From Chloroflexota bacterium (GTDB taxonomy: Bacteria > Chloroflexota > Dehalococcoidia > SM23-28-2 > RBG-16-64-32), in contig VBJS01000052.1 of assembly GCA_005880055.1 (NCBI GenBank), positions 1 to 11,634 of the forward strand: a DNA stretch of 11,634 bases, in the 5' to 3' direction. A program made the position numbers and the translations under genes. This document shows, in pieces, positions 1-8,200 of the stretch. The notes beneath the pieces were generated by a model. It was not told the origin of the DNA and did no database searches. It worked only from the letters and a program-made list of their open reading frames with translations. How positions within the stretch are numbered: position 1 is the stretch's first letter; every line of letters starts with the position of its first letter.

Positions 1-150
1 GACACACACGAAGTCCCAGTCGCTGTTCCGGTCCATGCTGCCGCGCGCCGCTGACCCTACCAGCAATGGCCCGATGGCCCCCTGGGTGGTGCGCACCTTG
101 CCCAGCATCACTTGCCGGAGATCGTCCGGCAGGGTCGTGGTCACGGCCAT
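1..150 (-). CDS. Nucleotidyltransferase-domain protein (N-terminal 50 residues, cut by window edge)
   Basis: The minus strand from an ATG at 150-148 is open for 50 codons to the window edge. It begins MAVTTTLPDDLRQVMLGK and then contains GSAARGSMDRNSDWDF at about residues 33-48. This matches the G-S-x-x-R-G-(x)5-S-D-x-D signature of the DNA polymerase beta-like nucleotidyltransferase fold, in which the two Asp of SDWD bind the catalytic metal. Families with this signature so close to the N-terminus include MNT/MNT-HEPN antitoxin-type proteins and small aminoglycoside-type nucleotidyltransferases; the fragment is too short to choose. The start lies 14 bp after the gpsA stop on the same strand, which suggests an operon. 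No strong Shine-Dalgarno is visible, and a GTG two codons later is an alternative start. The fold is fairly sure; substrate and partner are unknown. Confidence 0.75.
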   Translation of the reverse strand, partial: MAVTTTLPDDLRQVMLGKVRTTQGAIGPLLVGSAARGSMDRNSDWDFVCV

Positions 151-164
151 CCCAGACGCCAAGC

Positions 165-1169
165 CTAGCGACCGTTGTAGTCGAACTCGCGCAGGAACGA
201 CTGCATCGCCTCGCGAGGCTCTTGCTCGCCGCAGAGGACCGTGTAGATGACGTCGAGGAGAGGCGTCTCCACGCCGTGCTTGTGCGCCAATCCGCGCGCC
301 GAGTGGCAGGCAGGCACGCCTTCCAGCGTTGGGCCTTTCATGAACTCACGCCAGTCGCCACCTGAGCCCATCGTCTCGCCCAGACGGCGGTTACGTCCGT
401 CGGCGCTGAACCCGGTGGTGATGAGGTCGCCCAGGCCCGCCAGGCCGTAGGCCGTCTGGCGCCGTCCGCCCAGCGCCTCGACCAGCGAGGCCATCTCGCT
501 CAGCGCAAGCGGCACAAGCAACGACTTCGTGTTCATCGCCAGCCCCATGCCGTCGCAGATGCCGAGGGCGATGGCGTAGGCGTTCTTGAGCGTCGCGCAC
601 AGCTCGACGCCGACGAGGTCGTCCGTGGTCTCGACCTTGAAGAACTCGTTCTGGAACGCCTGCTGCACAGCCTTGGCCGCCTCTGGGTCGTCGGACCCAA
701 CGATCACGGCGGTTGGGACGCCCGCTGCGAACTGCGAGGCCATTGCCGGGCCGCCCATGCAAACCATCGGCCGCCCGTCGCCCAGCTCCTCGCCGAGTAC
801 CCGGCTCAGCCGCAGGTCGCTCCCTTCTTCGAGGCCCTTGGCGACGTTGAGGACGATGCAGCCCGCCGGCAGGTGCGGCGCGACGTCACGCGCAACGGCG
901 CGAAGCACCTGAGATGTGACCGAAAACAGTACGATGCCGGCGCCGCCCGCCGCCTCCTCCAGCTTCCAGGCCGACTGGATGCGCTCGCTCAGTTCGATGT
1001 GCTTCAGGTACTTGCTGTTGCGCCGGTTGTCGCGCACGTCTTCCAGCACGTCCTCCTCGATGCTCCAGAGGCGGACGTCGTGGCCGTTCCCGGCCAGGAC
1101 GTGGCCCAGCGCGGTGCCCATGTTTCCCGCGCCCAGCACGCTAACGCTCGGTTTATCGGCAGGGGTCAT
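165..1169 (-). CDS. gpsA: NAD(P)+-dependent sn-glycerol-3-phosphate dehydrogenase GpsA
   Basis: This cytosolic enzyme interconverts dihydroxyacetone phosphate and sn-glycerol 3-phosphate, the backbone precursor of phospholipids. The 334-residue length is normal for GpsA. The Rossmann nucleotide-binding loop is GAGNMG at residues 13-18. K111 in NVAKGLEEGS matches the conserved KGLE lysine. GGPAMASQFAAGVPTAVIV at 139-157 corresponds to the family GPSFAxE..G.PTA segment. K195 in ATLKNAYAIALGICDG is the expected catalytic lysine, and GLAGLGDL (243-249) followed by GRNRRLG (258-264) supplies the conserved Asp and the phosphate-binding Arg region. One departure is GNMG in place of the more usual GSWG. 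The gene starts 32 bp after the cyclase stop and is followed 14 bp later by a nucleotidyltransferase gene, so co-transcription is likely. No clear Shine-Dalgarno precedes the ATG, but no other start preserves the Rossmann strand. Confidence 0.96.
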   Translation of the reverse strand: MTPADKPSVSVLGAGNMGTALGHVLAGNGHDVRLWSIEEDVLEDVRDNRRNSKYLKHIELSERIQSAWKLEEAAGGAGIVLFSVTSQVLRAVARDVAPHLPAGCIVLNVAKGLEEGSDLRLSRVLGEELGDGRPMVCMGGPAMASQFAAGVPTAVIVGSDDPEAAKAVQQAFQNEFFKVETTDDLVGVELCATLKNAYAIALGICDGMGLAMNTKSLLVPLALSEMASLVEALGGRRQTAYGLAGLGDLITTGFSADGRNRRLGETMGSGGDWREFMKGPTLEGVPACHSARGLAHKHGVETPLLDVIYTVLCGEQEPREAMQSFLREFDYNGR

Positions 1170-1201
1170 GGAGCGATGTTATCGCAGACCGTCAGCGGCA
1201 G

Positions 1202-4200
1202 CTACGCCAGCGCGGCCAGCAGCCGCTCTGCTTCAGCAACATCCGCGGCGGCGCCCATCCCTGCGAGGATCGATGCGGCACGGCGCAACGGTTGTCCGGC
1301 CCGGCGCGACCGCGGCGAAGACTGCCGGGTGACCCGTCCCAGTTCCAGCAGCGCAAGTCCCTCTTCATAACCGGCTGCCGCCTGCCGCGCCAGCGCGACA
1401 GCTTCCCGAAAATGGGCGATCGCCGGCGCCGGCCTACCGAGCCCTGCTTCGGCGCGACCGAGCAGGCGTTGCGCACGCGCCTCTAGGACTTTCGCCTCGA
1501 GCTCTCGGACTTCGGCGAGCAGCCGGTGACATTCGCGGCGGGCCTGGCGCGGCCTTCCCTCGGCCAGCAGCAGCTCCACGCGCTGCAGCAGCGCTTCAGT
1601 CAGCAGCCCTTCAGCACCGACGCTCTTCAGAAGGCGGAGCCCGCGGGAGAGGTGGCGCCTGGCAGAGGTCAGGTTCTCCCGCTTTAGGGCGCAGCGCGCA
1701 AGGTTTACCTCAGCCAGCCCTGCAAGCGCCGTCCGGGCCATTCCCTGCTTGTACGCGCTCACGACTGCCAGCAGGTGCTCCTCCGCCTCATCGAGACGGG
1801 ACTGGACGAGGAGAACTTCCCCGATGTTGTTGCGGACGATGGCGGAGTGACTAACGTTCCCCAGCCGTTCGTCGGCGCGGAGGGCGACTTCGTAGTGGTA
1901 GAGCGCAGCATCCAGCACGCCGAGCATCTGATAAGAGAGGCCCAGGTTGCTATTGGCGCGCGCCTGTCCCGGCAGATCGCCGAGTTCATGGTAAATGCGC
2001 GCGGACAGCCGGTCATGGAACAGCGCCTGCTTCAGCTTACCCAGCTCCATATAGGCGCCGGCGAGGATATGGTGCGCGTAGGCGACCTGGCGCGGCTCGC
2101 CGTTTCGTCGCGCGACGTCGAGGCCGCGCCGGCCCCACAAGACGGCGTGATCGTAGAGGCCCTTCCGGAAGAGAACCAGGCTCTTGGTGGCGAACACCTG
2201 CGCTCCTACCAAACCCGGCCGGCCGGGGAGCACGCGCAGAGCTTCGTTCACCCAGTTGAGTGATTCATCGTAGTCCGACCGGCGCTCGCAGGAGACAGCG
2301 ACCTTGCGGGAGAGATCCGCCTCGCGGCTACGTGGCGAACGGGGGCGGCCGAGCAACCGGCACGACCGGCGCCCGGAACGCCAATCGCCCAGAGCACCGG
2401 AAAACGCGTCCGTCGCCTCTTTGTGCAGGCCAGCGTTATCTAGGCAATCGCCCAGTCGCTCCATTAGCAGGCTGCGGTCGCCCTCGAAGCCGCTCTGAAG
2501 GGCGGCGAGGGCCGCCAGCGAGCGGTGGTAGTATTCCATCGCCTCGGCTGTCGCGAAGACGGCGGCCGCCCGGTCGCCGGACATCGCCGAGTAGCGAACC
2601 ACCTTTGGAGTATCGGACGCCAGCTCATAATGATGGAGGAGCAGGTCGCAGACGGCCTCCAGCCGGGCCGATTCGCGCGCTTCGATGTGTTGAGCGGCGC
2701 GCCGGTGGAGGTGGCGACGTTGAGCAAACGGCAGCGTCTCGTATGCCACTTCGCGAGTGAGGATATGCGCGAAGGCGAAAGAGGCCGGGTGTGCGCCCTC
2801 GTCCCTCGTGAAGCCAAGTGATCGAAGGTCGTCCAACGCCTCTCCGACGGTCTCATCCTGGAGGCTACCGCCAAGCAGGATGTTCAGTTCTTCCCGGCGA
2901 AAGGATTCGCCGATGACCGCTGCCGTGCGGAGGACCGTTTTCTGCTCTGGGGGCAGCCGGTCAAGGCGCGCCAGGATAACATCGTTCACGTTGTCCGGAA
3001 GCGGCGCTCCGGCGGCCAAGCCAATCCGCGCGATCTCCTGCAAGAACAGCGGGTTTCCCTGCGCCCTCGCCAGTATGCGTTCGGCCTCCGCTCGTGAGTA
3101 CTCAGCACCGCCGCCGATCAAAGTTCGAGCAGCGTCTGCGGACAACTCGCGCAGGCGGATAACAGCGGCCGCACCCAAAGCCCCGATTTCAGCCGGCTGC
3201 GCTTCCCGGGAGGTGACCAGGGTGAGCAGGCGCGCGTCATCGCGCCTGAGAAGGGCGGCAAGCAGGTCCAGCGAGGGGGCATCCGACCAGTGCGCGTCCT
3301 CAAAAAGGAGGAGCAGCGGCGAGGCGGCGGACATTGAAGCCAGCAGCTGGACAACGAGCGAGTTCAGTGCGTGGCGACGTTCGCGGGCGTCCAGTGAGGC
3401 AAGTGAGGGCTCCGCGCCGGCGGGAAGCGCGAGCAGTTCCCCGAGCAGCGAAGCGAACGGCACCAGCTCGGGCGCGTGCTTCTGGACGGCGGCCGAAACC
3501 TTGGACGCCGACGCATGCGCACCGTGCTCAGGGGCAATATCTAGCAGCGTCTGCAGGGGAGCCCGCCACGGGGCAAACGGAGTGCGAGACGTATACGTGT
3601 GGCAGGAAGCGGTTACGCTCCGCCACGACTGCGCGACCAGACGGGTCCGCAGTTCGGCGGTCAAACGGGATTTCCCGATGCCGGGCTCTCCCCAAATGTA
3701 GGCCCAGCGAGCGCGCGACTCCAACGACACCTGCTCGGCCGACTGGGCAAGCGCCTTCGTTTCCGCCTCCCGGCCGACAAGTGGCGTTTCTCTGGCCTGT
3801 TGAGGGGCGGCAGCCCCCGCCTCCGCTATGCTGCCGCGGAGGCGAAGTACAGGGACCGGGGCCGCTTTTCCCTTCACGCGCAAGGCCTTAAGCCGCTGCA
3901 GATGGAATTCGGTGCCCGCCCGCTCGGCTGTTGGCCTGGACACAAGGATTTCGCCGGGCGCGGCAGCCGCCATCAGCCGGGCGGCGAGGTTCACGCTATC
4001 GCCGATTACGGTGTACTCTCGGCGTTTAGAAGAACCGATCTCGCCGGCGAAAACTGCTCCTGAACCGAGACCAATGCGATGACGCAAGCTGAGCCCCGCC
4101 GAGCCGAGAGCCTCATCGAACTCCAGAACAGCACGCAGGGCGGCCGCCTCCTCACGCTCAAGGGAAAGCGGAGCGCCGAAGAGGCAGATGAGCTTATCGC

Positions 4201-5134
4201 CTTCGTGCGCCAGGTCGCTGCCGGCGAGGAACCCGCCGTGCCGTTCGAGCGCCGAGATGAGCAGCCGGATATAGGCATCGGTCTGGCGGAGAGCCTCGGA
4301 GTCCCCTGCCGCTTCCAGTAGCGGTGAGATGCCAAGAACGTTGATGAATACGGCCGTTACCCGCCGGTGTTCTCCAGAGAAGCTGGGCAGGCGACCTTCT
4401 ATAAGGGGCGCAGCCAGCGGCGGCAACAGGTAGCGCTGCAGAACCTTCTGCGGCGCACGCAAAGTCGCGTCATTGTGGGGGTGCTGCAGCGCCGGGAGGT
4501 TGCGCATACGCCACACGCCGTTGGAGGCGGGAGCGACAACGCAGCCGGGGCCCAACTGCGCAACGGCCTGCCGGCTCAGCACTACTTGCCCGGGCTGACC
4601 GGCGCCCTCGATTTCCGCCGTCCGGTTGACGTCCGGGCCGACCAGCAGGTAGTGCAGGATGCCGTCCGGCTGTCCAACCGAGGCCGCGAAGAAGCGCCCG
4701 CTGTGAATGGCGATGCGCATGCGCAACCGGTATATGTCGCCACCGGCGGACACGCGCCTGAACTCCGCCATAGCCGCTTGCATCTCCAACCCGGAGGCAG
4801 CGGCGCGCTCAACATGACGTTCGTCAGAAAACAGCAGCAGCATAGCGTCGCCGCCGAACTTCATCTGAGCGCCGCCCCAGTCTAAGGCAATGCCGATCAT
4901 CCGCTCGAAGAACTGATTGAGGACCGCGGCCATCAGTTCCGCACCCTCTTTCCCCAGCCGAGCGAGATGCTCGGACATAGCGGTAAAGCCGGAGATGTCG
5001 CAAAACATGAGGGAGCCGCTAAGCCAGTCTCCCCAGACGGGAGGCTGGTCAGGCTTACGCGCCCACTGCTGGACGAGGGTGGCAGGGAGATACGCCGTTA
5101 GAGGGTCGACTTCGGAGCGAAAAGCTGTCTGCAT
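1202..5134 (-). CDS. Soluble-adenylyl-cyclase-like protein: tandem class III cyclase domains, STAND/AAA ATPase, TPR repeats
   Basis: A 1,310-residue protein with no signal peptide or membrane segment, so presumably cytosolic and likely making cAMP. Cyclase domain C1 (about 38-200) carries FCDISGFT (D46) and MKFGGDAM (K92, D96), the two metal aspartates. Domain C2 (about 256-435) has N265 where the first metal Asp is expected (VFINVLG), keeps EGDKL (D313), and has REYTVIGDSVNLAARL with N382 and R386, the transition-state pair. An NTPase follows, with Walker A GEPGIGKSR (482-490), Walker B LLLLFEDAHW (607-616) and sensor-like LVTSRE. Next comes a winged-helix-like stretch around 724-745 and TPR-type helical repeats from about 880 to the end. 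This order matches sAC (ADCY10)-type cyclases and their bacterial relatives. The ATG is preceded by a G-rich GGGTGGGG sequence suitable as ribosome binding site. Residues 919-937 hold eight Arg and look like a short out-of-frame patch. gpsA follows after 32 bp. Confidence 0.93.
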   Translation of the reverse strand: MQTAFRSEVDPLTAYLPATLVQQWARKPDQPPVWGDWLSGSLMFCDISGFTAMSEHLARLGKEGAELMAAVLNQFFERMIGIALDWGGAQMKFGGDAMLLLFSDERHVERAAASGLEMQAAMAEFRRVSAGGDIYRLRMRIAIHSGRFFAASVGQPDGILHYLLVGPDVNRTAEIEGAGQPGQVVLSRQAVAQLGPGCVVAPASNGVWRMRNLPALQHPHNDATLRAPQKVLQRYLLPPLAAPLIEGRLPSFSGEHRRVTAVFINVLGISPLLEAAGDSEALRQTDAYIRLLISALERHGGFLAGSDLAHEGDKLICLFGAPLSLEREEAAALRAVLEFDEALGSAGLSLRHRIGLGSGAVFAGEIGSSKRREYTVIGDSVNLAARLMAAAAPGEILVSRPTAERAGTEFHLQRLKALRVKGKAAPVPVLRLRGSIAEAGAAAPQQARETPLVGREAETKALAQSAEQVSLESRARWAYIWGEPGIGKSRLTAELRTRLVAQSWRSVTASCHTYTSRTPFAPWRAPLQTLLDIAPEHGAHASASKVSAAVQKHAPELVPFASLLGELLALPAGAEPSLASLDARERRHALNSLVVQLLASMSAASPLLLLFEDAHWSDAPSLDLLAALLRRDDARLLTLVTSREAQPAEIGALGAAAVIRLRELSADAARTLIGGGAEYSRAEAERILARAQGNPLFLQEIARIGLAAGAPLPDNVNDVILARLDRLPPEQKTVLRTAAVIGESFRREELNILLGGSLQDETVGEALDDLRSLGFTRDEGAHPASFAFAHILTREVAYETLPFAQRRHLHRRAAQHIEARESARLEAVCDLLLHHYELASDTPKVVRYSAMSGDRAAAVFATAEAMEYYHRSLAALAALQSGFEGDRSLLMERLGDCLDNAGLHKEATDAFSGALGDWRSGRRSCRLLGRPRSPRSREADLSRKVAVSCERRSDYDESLNWVNEALRVLPGRPGLVGAQVFATKSLVLFRKGLYDHAVLWGRRGLDVARRNGEPRQVAYAHHILAGAYMELGKLKQALFHDRLSARIYHELGDLPGQARANSNLGLSYQMLGVLDAALYHYEVALRADERLGNVSHSAIVRNNIGEVLLVQSRLDEAEEHLLAVVSAYKQGMARTALAGLAEVNLARCALKRENLTSARRHLSRGLRLLKSVGAEGLLTEALLQRVELLLAEGRPRQARRECHRLLAEVRELEAKVLEARAQRLLGRAEAGLGRPAPAIAHFREAVALARQAAAGYEEGLALLELGRVTRQSSPRSRRAGQPLRRAASILAGMGAAADVAEAERLLAALA

Positions 5135-5203
5135 ACGTACCCCACCCCGCCGGTCGCCGCGCCCTGCAGGCGCAGCGGGCTTTCCGCTCGTCGTAGTGCC
5201 ATG

Positions 5204-5237
5204 CTGAGGCGGCGCCCGCTTGGGGCTGCCGCCTCAG
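5204..5237 (-). other. GC-rich hairpin over the stop codon of the peptidase gene
   Basis: CTGAGGCGGC (5204-5213) and its exact complement GCCGCCTCAG (5228-5237) form a 10-bp stem with a 14-nt loop, and the loop can pair further. The stem includes the TGA stop of the C25-peptidase gene (5234-5236). No T-run follows on the minus strand, so it is not a standard intrinsic terminator. It could stabilise the mRNA end or separate peptidase and cyclase expression. The rest of the 5135-5233 spacer shows no convincing promoter. Confidence 0.4.
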
Positions 5238-8200
5238 GATATCACAGCAGTAAAGAACCCAGAATTCGGCATGTCGTCCAGGATGCCCTGGCCCGGCTGT
5301 CCAGGCTGGCCCTTTTGCGACTCAGCCGACCACTGCAGCTGGCCGCCGCTAGACAGGCCGACTTCCGCCCGGCTGAACGTGAAGCGCAGCTCGCTGGCAT
5401 CCCCGAACGTGACTACAAGACTGGTCAGGGCACCTCCGGCCTTGCCGTTATCGTACTTTACCTGGCCGTTGAAGCTCGATGTCTTGAGGTTCAACCGGTA
5501 TTGGGTGTCCGTTGCTATTGTGCCGACGACGCGTACTGCGATCGTGATCGTCGACGCGGTGTTGCTCACGTCGCAGGAGACGAAGTCCGTATTCGGCGTG
5601 AAGGCGTCGCCTATGGGATCGCAGAGCAAACGGACGACTACTGTGTCGGAGCCCAGCCGGCCATCGGCATCCATGACCTTTACGGTCGCCGTGACCGGGA
5701 AGTCGGTCGCGGCTGTGTAGGTGTGAGGAACGCTGAAGTATGCGCCAGGAACGGGTCCGCTGGTAGACGTGCCGTCACCGAACTGGACTGTGTAGAACGG
5801 CTCCTTCAGAGAGGCGAAGTCCGGCACCGACACCTGGAAGCTCGTCGGCGTACCGGGTGTCACATAGAGGTCCGGGCCGGCATTGACGGAGAGCGGCGTG
5901 AATCCGCCGGAGCCCTTCGCCGTGAAGTACGCAACGTTGTCGGCTCCATCAATGACTTCGCCGGCTAGATCATCGGTCGCCGCCACGTTCGGGACGTGCA
6001 GTGTAAATGTACCGGATGCGGGCAACGGCTGCGGCAGGGCCAGTTCGGTCGAGGTCATCGTGCCACCGCTGTACTTCAGGACGACGATGCGGGCGATACC
6101 GCTCGGGTCGTTCGCCGTCACCGCGACGTCCACACTGGAATTCGCGCCGCTGGTGAACGTGACGTCCGGGACTGCGGGCGGCTGCGTGTCGGCCGGGTTC
6201 GAGTGCAGGATGTCGAGGGTAAGCGACGTGTACTTACGCTGGATGCCGCTGACGGTGGCCGCCGTCCCGCTCGTGCAGCGGAACTGGCCCGGAGTGATAA
6301 CCAGGCTTTGCGCTCCTCCGGAATCCAGGGTGTTGATGGTCGCCGGCACAGCAGGCCAGAAGGCGTTCAGGCAGGTCTGCGGCTCCGATTGGTCAAGCAG
6401 CCAGTCCTGCGTGGGCAGCGAGATAACCGGATCGAAGCCAGAAACGTCCGTATACGACCCCGATTTTATGACCACACCCTGGGCCGGGTTCCCCGGCGGC
6501 AGCGGGATAACGACGCGCGGCTCGATCGCGCGGAAGGGCGTGACCTGTGTGTCGCCGGCGGCCTTAAGGTAGTGGCCCTGCGCCGTAGTTACGTCCTCAA
6601 TCGGATATGTCGTGGTAGTGGCAACGCCGCCGTCGTTCACGGTCAGCGTGAAGTTTTCCTGAGCCGTCTGGGGCTGCAACGTCTGGACGCTGCCGGTCCC
6701 GGCGGGCACCTTCACCTGGTACATCGGTAGTCCAAACATCGTCGTCTCGATCGATGTCTTCTCATCGTATGGAGTCATCGAGAGGAGACTGAGCAGGTAG
6801 CCGCTCTTCGCTTTCGTCAGCGCGTTGCCGATGAAGACATCGCCTTTGACCACTTCCTGGGAGAAGTTGCGGAGGAGCAGTTCATGCCCGCCCAGGCCCT
6901 GATCGTCTCCCAGGCCGTAGCCGGTGCTCGCAATGAACACGGCCCGCTGGCGGGCCATGGCCTGCGCGAAGTCCAACGACGGATCGATGCCGAGGCCGCC
7001 GTCTGCCGGCTGTGAAGCACGGTCCGGCACGTTGAAGCCGCCGTGGCAGCCGATGGTGAATACGACCTTGCGCTGAAGCGCCGGCGTCGCGCCCCCGGCG
7101 GCCGCCACCTGGCTGCCGTTTACAATGTCGCCGAAGTTATTGGTCCCAAAACCGTTGGCAGAAAGCGCGGCGTAGTGCAGGAAGTGCGCCATAGGCGCGG
7201 ACACGCTGGGCGTTGAGCAGCCGGTCAGGCTGCCCGCCGCCTGGCCGAGCAAGCGGCAGCGAAGGTCATCGGCGGACCAGGTGTCGTTTATGAGTGTCTT
7301 GACGTTGAGTTTCGCTCCCAGGCCGGCGGCGATGGCGTCGGCGCCGTCCTTAAAGAAGTCGTATCCGGTCACCAGTCCGCTCGACGTCGAGGCGGTGCTG
7401 TAGTCCAGAACACCGCTGCTCGCCACGAATGCATCTGCGGCTGCGCCGATCTCGGCCGGGGTCTCAACAAGCCGCCCTATCGGCATATCCGGGACGTACA
7501 GCTCGCGCCCCTGCCAGGCCGTCGGCTGGGCGTCCACATAGTAATCATCGGTGAGGATATAGCCGCCCAGGAGGCTGGACAGCAGGGGACTGCCCGGCTT
7601 CAGCAGCGAGTCCGTTACGTAGTTCGCCTCGTTGCCGATGATGGTCTGGTCGGGGACGCGGCGCTGAGGGACGATGTCATCATCGCCAGCCAGGACCACG
7701 TATTGAATCGTGGGGTTCGCGCTGAGGCGGGATTGCACTTGCCCACGTATCGCGGCGGCGAGCGCGTTCGTCGCGTCGACGCTGCAGGGGTTGCTATCCG
7801 CATCGTCGTAAAAGACGCTGGGCATCGAGATTATGTCCGCCGATACTGACGGCTGCTGCGCTAACGCCTGGAGTTTCGGCAAGAGCGCGTTCCAGGCGGT
7901 CAGCCCTTCGTTCGTCGACGTCGTCGCCGGGTCGTCGTAGAGGGCGATCATTCGCTCTCGCTGAGTGACGATGAGGGTCTTCGCCTGGCCGGCCGCCGGG
8001 AAGCCGGGGTTCAGGTCAACCACGCTGCTTGTCGCGGAGCCAGACCCAACCAGCGGCGACTTTGTGCAGACCGCCGCGCCCAGGGCGAGTATTGGGTCCA
8101 GCGGCACCGATGTCTCGATCTGGAGCGAGTAGGGTTGCGTGTTACTGAAGGCGCCGTTTGCGCCGATTACGCCCACGTAAAACTTGGTGCCATTCACGTC

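Noticed and set aside
2757..3701. 314-codon plus-strand open frame opposite the cyclase/ATPase gene
   Set aside because: Ser/Arg/Ala-rich composition with no motif; it lies opposite the Walker A/B region and is a typical GC-rich shadow.
5204..5237. Intrinsic terminator after the peptidase gene
   Set aside because: The stem is strong but no T-run follows, and the stem includes the stop codon; recorded only as a hairpin.
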